Positions 24,843 through 33,800 are shown, counted from the stretch's first letter. The stretch is 64,000 nucleotides of DNA from Porphyromonadaceae bacterium UBA7555 (GCA_002478045.1 DLLT01000018.1:35620-99619), one strand, 5' to 3'. The notes: generated by a model not told the origin, from the letters alone. Made by a program: numbers and translations.

Positions 24843-26471
24843 TTATTTGTCGGGGTTGGCGTCCTTGAGTAGTCGGTTCCAGCGTATGCCTCCGCTGAAG
24901 ATGCTTCGTTCGGGGTCGATGGACACAATGACAAACATCGGGGTGCCGACAACGTGATCTTCGGGCACAAAACCCCAGAAGCGGCTGTCAAGCGACAGGT
25001 CGCGATTGTCGCCCATCATAAAGTAATAGTCCATCGCAAAGGTGTATGTCGTTGCCGGACGACCGTCTACGTATACCTTTCCGTCGCGGACATAGCTATT
25101 GAGGTGTCCTTCGTAATTGCGTATGACGCGCTCGTATATCGGCCATACCTCGGGATTAAGCTTTATCGTCATTCCTTTCTTGGGTATGAGCAATCCGCGG
25201 CTGCCGCCGTAATTGGAGAGTGTCCAGCCTCGCGAGACCCCGGTGGGGAAGAGACTCATGTCCATATCCAGTCCCAATTTGCTAAATTTGACCATTCCAT
25301 GTACGCCGGCTTTGGCGGCCAAAGCCTCACGTGCGGCCTTGGTAAGCGGCACTATTTGTAGTATGTCCGTATCTGTGGCGCCGGGCACCATCGACAGCAA
25401 GGGGAAATACATCTCGGTATCGCGTCCCACATATTGAATGTCTGCATAGCTGATGTCCATATCATCGGCCTCGTCTTGCGTTATGGGCGAGGCGGCGGCC
25501 ACCAAGTATCGGAACTGGGCATTTTGGGGCGTCTCTTGCGCCTTGCCATCGGTGTATATCACATCGTCAACTATGCGCAGTCGCTGGCCGGGGAGGCCCA
25601 CGCAGCGCTTGACATAGTTGGTGCGGCGGTCAACGGGACGGTATATCACCTTGCCGTATTTCTGAGGATTGTTGTAGACTTCGTCGCGACCGAAGCGCTC
25701 GATGAGCGAGTAGTAGCTTTCGCCGCTTTCTTCGGTGAGCGTGGTGACGGTGTCGCCGGCCGGATAGTTGAAGACCACAATGTCGCCCTGCTCGACGTTG
25801 CGCAGGCCGGGCAGACGATGATAGGACAGCGAGGGCGAGTCCATATAGCTCTTGCCGCCGCCCATAAATGCCGGAAATGTGCTGTGTACCAACGGGAAAT
25901 GTATCGGTGTCATAGGCACGCGCGGTCCATAGACAACCTTATTGACCCATAGGTAGTCGCCCGTGAGCAGGGTGCGTTCAAGCGATGAGGATGGTATTTG
26001 GTAATTCTGGCCGATGAAGTTGAAGATGAAGTACACCAGGATGAGTGCGTAGACGATGGCATCTACCCACGACATCACGCTGCGTACGGCTTTGTTCTTG
26101 GAGCGCTTCCACCAGGTGAAAGGTATATATCCGGTGATATATATGTCAAAAAGCAGCGGCAGTGCCAACAGCAACCATGCGTTGGACATCCAAATAGTCC
26201 AAAGGATGTAGATGAACGTGACGATGCCGAAGCGCACCCATCGTGTCGTCTTATTGTCTCGGCAGCGCCGCACGAAGTCTTCTTTGAAGTTGTTCGGCTG
26301 CGGCTCGTGCTCAGTGGATTGCGCCGCCCCGGTCTTGGACTGTGGCTGTCCCGTTAGGGGCTGCGGCTGTCCCGCTACCTGCGGTTCGTGGCCGGTGGTT
26401 TGCGGTTGTCCTGCGTGATTGTTTTCTGTCTCCGGACGTACGTTTTCCGGCTTATCTATATTATTTCCCAT
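24843..26471 (-). CDS. lepB: Signal peptidase I, large Bacteroidota type, with Gln/Pro-rich N-terminus
   Basis: Signal peptidase I cleaves signal peptides at the outer face of the inner membrane. The 542-residue protein is much longer than the family minimum. Residues about 20-60 form a low-complexity Gly-Gln-Pro region with GQPQ repeats. Two or three membrane segments follow (about 80-155), then the nucleophile in QIPSSSLERTLLTGDY (Ser163 likely) and the general-base lysine in RRTNYVKRCVGLPGQ. Domain signature MMGDNRDLSLDSRFWGFVP lies near the C-terminus. The insert between catalytic boxes is usual for Bacteroidota. A consensus promoter lies 60 bp upstream. Confidence 0.95.
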   Translation of the reverse strand: MGNNIDKPENVRPETENNHAGQPQTTGHEPQVAGQPQPLTGQPQSKTGAAQSTEHEPQPNNFKEDFVRRCRDNKTTRWVRFGIVTFIYILWTIWMSNAWLLLALPLLFDIYITGYIPFTWWKRSKNKAVRSVMSWVDAIVYALILVYFIFNFIGQNYQIPSSSLERTLLTGDYLWVNKVVYGPRVPMTPIHFPLVHSTFPAFMGGGKSYMDSPSLSYHRLPGLRNVEQGDIVVFNYPAGDTVTTLTEESGESYYSLIERFGRDEVYNNPQKYGKVIYRPVDRRTNYVKRCVGLPGQRLRIVDDVIYTDGKAQETPQNAQFRYLVAAASPITQDEADDMDISYADIQYVGRDTEMYFPLLSMVPGATDTDILQIVPLTKAAREALAAKAGVHGMVKFSKLGLDMDMSLFPTGVSRGWTLSNYGGSRGLLIPKKGMTIKLNPEVWPIYERVIRNYEGHLNSYVRDGKVYVDGRPATTYTFAMDYYFMMGDNRDLSLDSRFWGFVPEDHVVGTPMFVIVSIDPERSIFSGGIRWNRLLKDANPDK

Positions 26472-26476
26472 GTCAA

Positions 26477-26524
26477 TTTCTTACGATGTCGATGTAACCC
26501 TTTCTTACAATGTCGATGTAAACC
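26477..26524. repeat. 24-bp duplication in the lepB leader
   Basis: Two near-identical copies (26477-26499 and 26501-26524, sharing TTTCTTAC, then ATGTCGATGTAA) lie between the promoter and the lepB start, so both would be in the 5' untranslated leader. Confidence 0.75.
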
Positions 26525-26530
26525 AATGTG

Positions 26531-26562
26531 CAAAGGTATTATTTTTCGATGAGATGCACAAA
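26531..26562 (-). promoter_or_regulatory. Consensus Bacteroidota promoter for lepB
   Basis: The minus strand shows TTTG at 26562-26559, a 20-nt spacer, and TACCTTTG at 26538-26531. Both elements match the consensus exactly. Confidence 0.82.
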
Positions 26563-26705
26563 CCACCCCGGCAAAAGCAACCCTCCGGCAAATGCCTGAA
26601 TGGCGCTACGGTATGTGTATCGAGAATGCGACTGAAGCATTGATGTAAGTCGCGCAGCGAGGGACACACCTCGTCCGAGCACGTCTCGTCCGAAAGGCTA
26701 TTTAG

Positions 26706-27737
26706 CTATTTTATTTTGTCGAGGTAGGACTGTATGGTGAGGCGAAGTCCCTCATCAAAGGGCATTTGCGGCTGCCAGCCAAGTTGGTCACGCAGATACG
26801 TGGCATCGATGGCATAGCGGCTGTCGTGTCCCAAGCGGTCGGTGACGTAGGTGATCAGCGACTCGGAGGCGCCTTCGGGACGACCCAAAAGGCTGTCGGT
26901 AAGGCGAACGATGAGGTGTACCAGGTCGATGTTGCGCCATTCGTTGTTGCCGCCGATATTGTAGGTGGCGCCGGGAGCGCCGTGATGGAATATCAGGTCG
27001 ATGGCACGGGCATGATCCTCGACATACAGCCAGTCGCGCACATTAAGGCCTCGGCCGTATACGGGTAGCGGACGATGCTCGACTATATTCTTGACGAAGA
27101 GCGGAATAAGCTTCTCGGGATATTGGTCCGGCCCGTAATTGTTGGAACAATTGGTGACTACGGTGTCCATGCCGTAGGTGTCGTGATAGGCCCTGACAAA
27201 GTGGTCGGAAGACGCTTTGGAGGCCGAGTACGGCGAATGGGGATTGTACGGCGTAGATTCGGTGAAAAAGCCGTCGCCGAAAGGTGCCGGGCCGTCCGGG
27301 CGCGTGACTGCCAAAGCTCCGTAGACCTCATCGGTGCTTATATGGTAGAAGCGGTGTCCGGCCAAGCCTTCGGGGAGCGATGACCAATAACGATGTGCGG
27401 CCTCGAGCAGCGACAGCGTACCTATGACGTTGGTACGTGCAAACACAAAGGGGTCGGCTATGGAGCGGTCAACGTGGCTCTCGGCGGCAAGGTGTATCAC
27501 TCCGTCCACATTATATTGCTTCATAAGGGCGCACATCCGGGCAAAATCGCAGATGTCGGCGTGCTCGAAAGCATAATTGGGCCGGTCGGAGACATCGGCA
27601 ACATTGGCCAAATTGCCGGCATAGGTGAGAGCGTCTACGTTGAGTATACGTGTGTCGGGATATTTGTTTACCAGCAACCGCACAACGTGGCTACCGATAA
27701 ATCCGGCACCGCCCGTAACCATTATCGTTTTGGTCAT
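26706..27737 (-). CDS. rfbB: dTDP-glucose 4,6-dehydratase RmlB
   Basis: RmlB converts dTDP-glucose to dTDP-4-keto-6-deoxyglucose, the second step of dTDP-L-rhamnose synthesis. The start MTKTIMVTGGAGFIGSHVV carries the NAD-binding loop. The active-site region HISTDEVYG, the FTEST segment and the catalytic YSASKASSD motif are all present. The ATG at 27737 overlaps the rmlC stop by four bases, so the longer frame is rejected. The product is 343 residues. rmlA and rmlD are not nearby. Confidence 0.96.
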   Translation of the reverse strand: MTKTIMVTGGAGFIGSHVVRLLVNKYPDTRILNVDALTYAGNLANVADVSDRPNYAFEHADICDFARMCALMKQYNVDGVIHLAAESHVDRSIADPFVFARTNVIGTLSLLEAAHRYWSSLPEGLAGHRFYHISTDEVYGALAVTRPDGPAPFGDGFFTESTPYNPHSPYSASKASSDHFVRAYHDTYGMDTVVTNCSNNYGPDQYPEKLIPLFVKNIVEHRPLPVYGRGLNVRDWLYVEDHARAIDLIFHHGAPGATYNIGGNNEWRNIDLVHLIVRLTDSLLGRPEGASESLITYVTDRLGHDSRYAIDATYLRDQLGWQPQMPFDEGLRLTIQSYLDKIK

Positions 27738-28327
27738 AATGCGTAAAGGTCTTGATTGTAATCGAATAACACGTCTTCGGGTATTTGGCATAAGCGCGGA
27801 TGATGCCTATCCTTGTCGCTCAAAAGCACGTCGGCTGTGTTCAAGCGCCAGTCGATACCTATATCGGGGTCGTCCCAGGCGATTGCCGCCTCAGCTTCGG
27901 GATGGTAATAGCGGTCGCATTTGTACTGAAACACAGCCTGCTCGGACAGTACGGCAAAGCCGTGAGCAAAGCCGCGCGGCACCCACAATTGGCGCATATT
28001 GTATTCGGAAAGCTCCACGGCCACGTATTGCCCGAAGGTTGGGCTGCCTCGTCTTATATCCACGGCCACATCGAGGACGCTGCCGCTGACGACGCGCACC
28101 AGCTTGCCTTGTGCTGCCGCGCCGCGCTGGAAATGTAGGCCGCGAACAACCCCGCGCCGCGATTTGCTCTGATTTTCCTGCACAAAACTGATGTGTCGGC
28201 CTACGGCGGCATCGAAGATGTCGCTGCGATATGTCTCGGCAAAGTAGCCGCGGACATCGCCTATGGGCTTGGGCTCGATAATGACGACATCCGCGATAGC
28301 GGTGTTGGATGTTTCGATAGTTGCCAT
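27734..28327 (-). CDS. rfbC: dTDP-4-dehydrorhamnose 3,5-epimerase RmlC
   Basis: RmlC epimerises the RmlB product. The 197-residue protein has the cupin-fold motifs IGDVRGYFAETYRSDIFD, FVQENQSKSRRGVVRGLHFQ with the catalytic His, and LWVPRGFAHGFAVLSE. The ATG at 28327 (MATIETSN) is chosen because a perfect -7 element (TACGTTTG) lies 24 nt upstream, inside the longer open frame. It overlaps rmlB. Confidence 0.96.
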   Translation of the reverse strand: MATIETSNTAIADVVIIEPKPIGDVRGYFAETYRSDIFDAAVGRHISFVQENQSKSRRGVVRGLHFQRGAAAQGKLVRVVSGSVLDVAVDIRRGSPTFGQYVAVELSEYNMRQLWVPRGFAHGFAVLSEQAVFQYKCDRYYHPEAEAAIAWDDPDIGIDWRLNTADVLLSDKDRHHPRLCQIPEDVLFDYNQDLYAL

Positions 28328-28350
28328 TACGACTGTATGGTGTTGTGTAT

Positions 28351-28358
28351 CAAACGTA
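28351..28358 (-). promoter_or_regulatory. Candidate -7 element for rmlC-rmlB
   Basis: The minus strand reads TACGTTTG, an exact TAnnTTTG match, about 24 nt before the chosen rmlC start. No clear TTTG is found at the -33 position. Confidence 0.55.
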
Positions 28359-28507
28359 TTGTAAATAGCGCTCGCGCTGTGTCCCCACGGGGCGACAGCA
28401 GGCCTTTCGAGGATTCCGACACAACAACGATGGAAGTGATATGTCGAGTGCATACGAGGGCGCCGAAGTCCTCGGGAGGTATGCAAATGCTGCGAATACT
28501 GCCGCTG

Positions 28508-29143
28508 TTACTTGCCTATGACGCGGAGCAGTTCCACGTCAAAAATCAGCGTCTGGTTGGGGCCGATGACGCCGCCGGCACCTTGTGGGCCGTAGGCCAG
28601 TTGTGAGGGGATGAAAAGACGCCACTTGGATCCGGCTTTCATCATCTGCAAGGCCTCGACCCACCCCGGGATGACCTGGGTGACGCCGAAGGTGGCGGGC
28701 TGACCGCGGTCAACACTCGAGTCAAACACGGTGCCGTCTATAAGTTTGCCGGTATAGTGGACTTCGACTTGGTCGTTGGCGGTGGGTATGGCGCCGGTGC
28801 CCTCGGTGAGTACTTCGTATTGAAGGCCGGAAGCGGTGGTGTGTACTTCGATGCGTTTACCGTTCTCGTCCAGGAATTTAGCACCGGCTTCGGCGTTGAC
28901 GGTAGCCATAGCGGCAGCCTGTTCCTGCTGCTCCTTTTCCATTTCGGTGAAGAAGGCTTGTATCTCGGCCTTGGCTTCGTCGTAAGTCATGCGAGGCTTG
29001 CGGCCCTCGAATACGGCGGCTACTCCATCGGCAAAATCTTCGACATCGATTTTCTGTATGCCGGAGGCGCGGAAATTGTTGCCCATGCTCAGCCCTAATG
29101 CGTAGCTGATGCGATCGAGGGCTTTGTCTTGTTTGTTATCCAT
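28508..29143 (-). CDS. FKBP-type peptidyl-prolyl cis-trans isomerase
   Basis: The 211-residue protein has a helical N-terminal dimerisation part (about 1-95: SYALGLSMGNNFRASG, KAEIQAFFTEMEKEQQEQ) like FkpA/FklB/Mip. A C-terminal FKBP domain follows, with VEVHYTGKLIDGTVFDSSVDRGQPATFGVTQVIPGW and a YG-x-GGVIGPNQTLIFDVELL end. No signal peptide or lipobox is visible, so it is probably cytoplasmic, which is closer to FklB. It lies 52 bp after trmD on the same strand. Confidence 0.93.
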   Translation of the reverse strand: MDNKQDKALDRISYALGLSMGNNFRASGIQKIDVEDFADGVAAVFEGRKPRMTYDEAKAEIQAFFTEMEKEQQEQAAAMATVNAEAGAKFLDENGKRIEVHTTASGLQYEVLTEGTGAIPTANDQVEVHYTGKLIDGTVFDSSVDRGQPATFGVTQVIPGWVEALQMMKAGSKWRLFIPSQLAYGPQGAGGVIGPNQTLIFDVELLRVIGK

Positions 29144-29195
29144 TGTATATTAGTTTGTTGTGTATATTCTGATAAGTGCTCATGCGCAAGCGCTG

Positions 29196-29870
29196 TTACT
29201 TGAGCAGGTCGGGGCGGAGGCGATGTGTACGTTCGACGGCCTGCTGATGACGCCACTCGTCAATGCGTGCGGCATGGCCGCTGAGAAGCACATCGGGGAC
29301 GCGCCAGCCCTTATACTCGGCCGGGCGAGTGTATATAGGACCTTCGAGGAGGTTGTCCTGAAACGAATCGGAAAGAGCGCTCTGCTCATCGCCCATAGCG
29401 CCGGGAATGAGGCGCACTATGGCATCGGTGATGATGGCGGCAGGCAATTCGCCGCCGGTGAGCACGTAATCGCCCACGGAGATTTCGCGCGTAATCAAGT
29501 GCTCGCGTATGCGGTAGTCTACGCCTTTGTAGTGGCCGCATAGAATGATGATGTTGTTGAGCATAGACAGCTCGTTGGCAGTCTTTTGGTTGAACACTTC
29601 GCCGTCGGGAGCGGTGAAAATCACCTCGTCATAATCGCGCTCGGCACGCAAGGCGCTTATGGCTCGATCCACCGGCTCGATCTGTATTACCATACCTGCC
29701 TCACCGCCAAAGGGATAGTCATCGACTTTGCGGTAACGGTTGGTGGTGTAATCGCGGAGGTTGTGTACGTGTATCTCCGCCAGTCCTTTGTCGCAGGCAC
29801 GGCGAACTATGGAGCAGCCCAGGGGCGACTCCAGCATTTCGGGAAGTACGGTAATGATGTCTATGCGCAT
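29196..29870 (-). CDS. trmD: tRNA (guanine-37-N1)-methyltransferase TrmD
   Basis: TrmD methylates G37 of tRNAs with a G36 and prevents frameshifting. The 224-residue protein starts MRIDIITVLPEMLESPLG and shows the knotted-fold SAM-binding loop ISVGDYVLTGGELPA at about 133-147, plus YRKVDDYPFGGEAGM. The start is confidently MRID. A -7 element (TAAATTTG) ends only about 8 nt before this ATG, so the transcript may be leaderless. The usual rplS/rimM partners are not adjacent. Confidence 0.96.
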   Translation of the reverse strand: MRIDIITVLPEMLESPLGCSIVRRACDKGLAEIHVHNLRDYTTNRYRKVDDYPFGGEAGMVIQIEPVDRAISALRAERDYDEVIFTAPDGEVFNQKTANELSMLNNIIILCGHYKGVDYRIREHLITREISVGDYVLTGGELPAAIITDAIVRLIPGAMGDEQSALSDSFQDNLLEGPIYTRPAEYKGWRVPDVLLSGHAARIDEWRHQQAVERTHRLRPDLLK

Positions 29871-29877
29871 AACTTTG

Positions 29878-29909
29878 CAAATTTACGCATTTTCTCTCAA
29901 TGCCGCAAT
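29878..29909 (-). promoter_or_regulatory. Candidate promoter for trmD
   Basis: On the minus strand ATTG (29909-29906, one mismatch from TTTG), a 20-nt spacer and TAAATTTG (29885-29878) fit the Bacteroidota consensus. Transcription would begin within a few bases of the trmD ATG. Confidence 0.6.
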
Positions 29910-29933
29910 AAGCGCAGGCGCCCATGATGGAGC

Positions 29934-29980
29934 TTTAAGGGACTTTAAGGTCTTTAAGGATTTTAAGGCATTTAAGAACC
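29934..29980. repeat. TTTAAGGnn tandem repeat, 5 units
   Basis: Five TTTAAG cores are spaced 10, 9, 9 and 9 bp apart, immediately downstream of the ribF stop. This is a further short-period array in a 3' spacer. Confidence 0.75.
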
Positions 29981-29992
29981 CGGGGCGTTTGC

Positions 29993-30922
29993 TTAGTGCC
30001 CGGCGGCGAGGACGGCTTTGGCGGCAGCGGCATCGGCGTGCAGTTGGGCCGACAGGACCGAGATGTCGGCAAAGCGGCGCTCGGCACGCAAATAGCAACG
30101 CGGCTCGAGCGTCAGCTTGGCACCGTAAATATCTTCCTTAAAGTTGAAGATATGCGCTTCGAGGCGCACTTTCGGGTCGGTGACATTGACCGTAGGCGCA
30201 GTGCCAACGTTGAGCATAGCGCCATAACGGCGTCCGTCAATAACCACGACTGCAGCATATACGCCGCATCGTGGGACGGCCATACGCGAATCCACCTCGA
30301 TATTGGCCGTTGGAAATCCTATGGTGCGGCCTATACGACGTCCCGCCCCGACCGTACCCACAAGTGTATAGGCCCGACCGAGCATACGTTCGGCCGCTTC
30401 CATATCGCCATCGCAGACAATGGCGCGGCGTATAGCGGACGAGCACACGGCACGGCCTGTAGTCTCGTCATACAGCACCGAGGCTGTGGACATCTGCACG
30501 CCGGCGGCTGCGGCTATGCGTTCGAGCATCTCCACCGAGGGTCGGTCGTGGCCGAATGTATGGTCGTGGCCGCGAACAATAGCGCGAACACCATAATCCT
30601 CGCGGAGCATGGCTATGAAATCGGAGGCGCTCATGTTGCGCATCTTTGCATCAAAATCGAGGACGAAGATCTCAGACCCGGCCGGCAGATGCGAGCGCAA
30701 CAGCGCTTCCTTGGTGGAAATATCGGTTAGTAGCGGAGGGCATTTGTCGGGTGCTATTTGCCGCAAAGGATGGTCGGCAAATGTGAATACCGCCGGCACC
30801 AACGATATAGCAGCGGCACGGCGACATAGTTCGGCCAAAAGCAAGGCATGCCCACGGTGTACGCCGTCAAACATTCCTATGGTGGCTATTCGTTGTATGT
30901 CCTTGGTTGGTGTCATCGTCAC
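29993..30922 (-). CDS. ribF: Bifunctional riboflavin kinase/FMN adenylyltransferase RibF
   Basis: RibF makes FMN and FAD from riboflavin in two steps. The N-terminal adenylyltransferase domain shows ATIGMFDGVHRGHALLL near residue 15 and RGHDHTFGHDR near 115. The C-terminal riboflavin kinase domain shows RRIGRTIGFPTANIEV near 195 and MLNVGTAPTVN near 235. At 309 residues it is full length. It sits 139 bp after a HAD phosphatase gene. The start could be either of two ATGs two codons apart. Confidence 0.95.
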   Translation of the reverse strand: MTMTPTKDIQRIATIGMFDGVHRGHALLLAELCRRAAAISLVPAVFTFADHPLRQIAPDKCPPLLTDISTKEALLRSHLPAGSEIFVLDFDAKMRNMSASDFIAMLREDYGVRAIVRGHDHTFGHDRPSVEMLERIAAAAGVQMSTASVLYDETTGRAVCSSAIRRAIVCDGDMEAAERMLGRAYTLVGTVGAGRRIGRTIGFPTANIEVDSRMAVPRCGVYAAVVVIDGRRYGAMLNVGTAPTVNVTDPKVRLEAHIFNFKEDIYGAKLTLEPRCYLRAERRFADISVLSAQLHADAAAAKAVLAAGH

Positions 30923-31061
30923 GGTTGTGACCGGATATAGGATATAATCGTTTTGTTTTGATTTCGACCGGAGCGCTCGAAAAGACTCTATTTGAATACT
31001 TTATTTTGCAGCCCGCATCTGTTTTTTTGCAGCCCGTATCCGAATTTCTTATTTGCGATCT

Positions 31062-31688
31062 TTATTTGCAGACGCCCATGTCGCGCAACAGTGCATCGAA
31101 TTCGACGCCGGGGCGAACAAGCGCGGCATGCCAGCCCAGAGCCTCGGCTGCGCGGACGTTGGCCTCGCCGTCGTCCAGAAATAGCGTCTCGGCCGGGGAG
31201 ATGCCCAGTTGTTCGGCAGCGTAATTGAAAATCTCGGGAGCGGGCTTCATCGACCTGGCCTCGAAGGATGTCACCATACCGTCGAAATAGTCCTCGCGGC
31301 GCAGCCCTTCTTGTCCAAATTCCTCGCCGATTTTGCTGTTCCACATTATCGGATTGGTATTGGAGAGCATATACACGCCCAGGCCCTGACGGCGCAATTC
31401 ACGCAAAGCCTCCAGCCGTCGTATGGGTATGCCTACGAGAAACTCGCAGAAGGCGCGGTCTATGGCCAAATCGGTCGTACCCTCGGGCAAATGCGGACGG
31501 ATGAGACTCCGAAATTCGGCAGCGTCTATACGGCCCGACTCAAGGTCGGCGAAGGGGCCTTTTTGGGCGTAATCGCCTAAGAACTTCCCTATTTCGGCAA
31601 AGCCCAAGTCTTGAAATGCCTTGATACAACGGTTTTTGTCAATATCCATAATGACTCCGCCGAGGTCAAAGAGTATGTTTCGTATCAT
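31062..31688 (-). CDS. HAD-superfamily phosphatase (HAD-IA, YihX-like)
   Basis: The 208-residue protein has the subfamily IA layout. Motif I is NILFDLGGVIMDID (nucleophilic Asp first; the usual second Asp is Gly, as in the YihX-like group). Motif II is MLSNTNP at about 105, and motif IV is FLDDGEANVRAAEALG near 175. YihX-like enzymes hydrolyse sugar phosphates such as glucose-1-phosphate, but the substrate cannot be fixed here. Its position before ribF hints at FMN dephosphorylation, which is speculative. Confidence 0.9.
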   Translation of the reverse strand: MIRNILFDLGGVIMDIDKNRCIKAFQDLGFAEIGKFLGDYAQKGPFADLESGRIDAAEFRSLIRPHLPEGTTDLAIDRAFCEFLVGIPIRRLEALRELRRQGLGVYMLSNTNPIMWNSKIGEEFGQEGLRREDYFDGMVTSFEARSMKPAPEIFNYAAEQLGISPAETLFLDDGEANVRAAEALGWHAALVRPGVEFDALLRDMGVCK

Positions 31689-31842
31689 TGTGTTCGTTCT
31701 TATTGCTTATTTGACTATACGCGGCCACGAGCGCCGAATTAATTGGGACGCAGGCCTGCCGACTTATGACCTATGATATTAATAGACGTATGCCTACCTG
31801 CCGCCCAAAAAACAATGTCGTGTTGTCGGCGTATACGGGCTG

Positions 31843-31850
31843 CAAAGTTA
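31843..31850 (-). promoter_or_regulatory. Candidate -7 element for the HAD phosphatase-ribF unit
   Basis: The minus strand reads TAACTTTG, an exact consensus match, 155 nt before the HAD start in the spacer after uvrC. The -33 position is weak. Confidence 0.55.
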
Positions 31851-31931
31851 GCAATTTTTTCGCAACGTCCATCGCAATTGTCGAAGCCGTTTCACTACTG
31901 TCCGGAGCGTAATCGAGGCTTTGAGGTAGCG

Positions 31932-33800
31932 CTATGGCAATTGCCCGGTTTGCGGCTGCTCGGGTATCGGGACTATGGATTTGTCGTCAGCTGTATCTTG
32001 ACATAACGCGTTGTGTACCAATGCCGCTTTGGCCGGACCGATGATGGCGGCGAGATCCTCGGGCGCGGCGCGACGTATTGCCGCCACACTGCGAAAATGC
32101 CGCAGCAAGGCATCGCGTGTCGCCGGACCGATGCCGCGAATTTCATCTAATTCGCTGACGGTCTGCCCTTTGCTGCGCAAATCACGATGGAACGTGATGC
32201 CAAATCGGTGGGCCTCGTCACGCAGATGCTGAACCACGCGTAACGATTCGCTGGACTTGTCAATATATAGCGGGACACTGTCGCCGGGAAAGTATATCTC
32301 TTCCAGACGCTTGGCTATACCTACCACTGCTATACGCCCGCGAAGGCCCATTTCGTCCAGGGCTTCCACGGCCGAGCTTAGCTGACCTTTACCGCCATCG
32401 ACGACTATAAGCTGAGGCAGGTCCTTGCCCTCCTCCATAAGTCGCGTATAGCGGCGAGTGAGGACCTCCTTCATAGAGGCAAAGTCGTTGGCGCCGACTA
32501 CGGTCTTAATCTTAAAATGCCGGTAGTCGCGCTTGCACGGGCGAGCGTCGCGGAATACGACACAGGACGCCACCGGGTTGGTGCCTTGAATATTCGAGTT
32601 GTCGAAACACTCGATATGATGCGGCAAGACGCTCAAGTGGAAGTCAGACTTTATTTGTTCGAGCGTGCGCATGACGCGTTCCTCGGGGTTGTGCTTGGCC
32701 AGGTGCTTGAGGTCATCAATACGTGCCTGTCGTGCATTGCGATGCGATACATCCAAGAGTTTGGCACGGTCGCCGCGCCGGGGGACGGTGAAAGTCACTG
32801 ACGGCATTTCCACATCCGGGATCTCAGGCACAACCACCTCATCATATACCACGCCGAAAGCCGAGGCAATTTCATCCAAGGCATACGCCAGCAATTGGCC
32901 CACCCCCTCATCCATATTGCGGCGGTAACGTAAAGTGACCGAACGTACTACCGCACCTCGACTGACGTGCATATAGTTGATATACACATTATCATCCTCG
33001 TCATCGACGCCGAAAACATCTATCTCATTGATTATCTGTGATATAATCACACTGCGGCTGCGATATTGTGCTATCAGATCGTATTGAACCTTGAGCTCTT
33101 GAGCTTCCTCGAAGCGAAGCTCGGAGGCAAGGCGTTGCATTTCGTCACGAAGATGCACCATCAACTCGTGCGTCTCGCCGCGTAATATTTGCTTGATATG
33201 GTCGATATACTTATTGTATTCCTCCGGCGAAATCTTGCCGACACAACATCCACGACATTTATGTATATGATACTTGAGGCATACACGTGCGCGTCCCCGC
33301 TTGAGTGAAGCCTCGGTGATTGGAATTCGGCACGTGCGTATGGGAAACATCTCCCCTAATAGGCCGAGCACCGCCTTGGCCATAGCTGTGTTGGTGTATG
33401 GGCCGAAATACTTGCTGCCGTTGCGCACATATTGACGCGTCAAAAACACGCGCGGATACAACTCGTTTGTCACCGCAATCCACGGATAAGACTTGTCATC
33501 CTTGAGTAAAACATTGTACTTGGGCTTATACTCCTTGATCATCGAATTTTCGAGATTGAGAGCATCCTGCTCCGTGGGCACTACGATATATGACATATCC
33601 GCAATGGCGTCTACCAGCATATTGGTACGTAGTGACTCGTGCGTGCGGTTGAAATATGATGACACACGCCGCTTCAGGTTCTTGGCCTTGCCGACATATA
33701 TAACCTTCCCCTTGGCATCATAGTATGTATACACGCCCGGGGTGTCCGGCAAAAAAGAAATTTTCTCCTTTAATTCGGGAGACTTTTCGTGCATAGCCAT
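31932..33800 (-). CDS. uvrC: Excinuclease ABC subunit C
   Basis: UvrC makes both incisions in nucleotide excision repair. The 622-residue protein has an N-terminal GIY-YIG nuclease (PDTPGVYTYYDAKGKVIYVGKAKNLKRRVSSYF, about 19-51) and a UVR motif region near 205. The RNase H-like second nuclease domain follows (IECFDNSNIQGTNPVASCVVF; LIVVDGGKGQLSSA), then a helix-hairpin-helix end (LDEIRGIGPATRDALLRHF). All parts are intact. Confidence 0.97.
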   Translation of the reverse strand: MAMHEKSPELKEKISFLPDTPGVYTYYDAKGKVIYVGKAKNLKRRVSSYFNRTHESLRTNMLVDAIADMSYIVVPTEQDALNLENSMIKEYKPKYNVLLKDDKSYPWIAVTNELYPRVFLTRQYVRNGSKYFGPYTNTAMAKAVLGLLGEMFPIRTCRIPITEASLKRGRARVCLKYHIHKCRGCCVGKISPEEYNKYIDHIKQILRGETHELMVHLRDEMQRLASELRFEEAQELKVQYDLIAQYRSRSVIISQIINEIDVFGVDDEDDNVYINYMHVSRGAVVRSVTLRYRRNMDEGVGQLLAYALDEIASAFGVVYDEVVVPEIPDVEMPSVTFTVPRRGDRAKLLDVSHRNARQARIDDLKHLAKHNPEERVMRTLEQIKSDFHLSVLPHHIECFDNSNIQGTNPVASCVVFRDARPCKRDYRHFKIKTVVGANDFASMKEVLTRRYTRLMEEGKDLPQLIVVDGGKGQLSSAVEALDEMGLRGRIAVVGIAKRLEEIYFPGDSVPLYIDKSSESLRVVQHLRDEAHRFGITFHRDLRSKGQTVSELDEIRGIGPATRDALLRHFRSVAAIRRAAPEDLAAIIGPAKAALVHNALCQDTADDKSIVPIPEQPQTGQLP

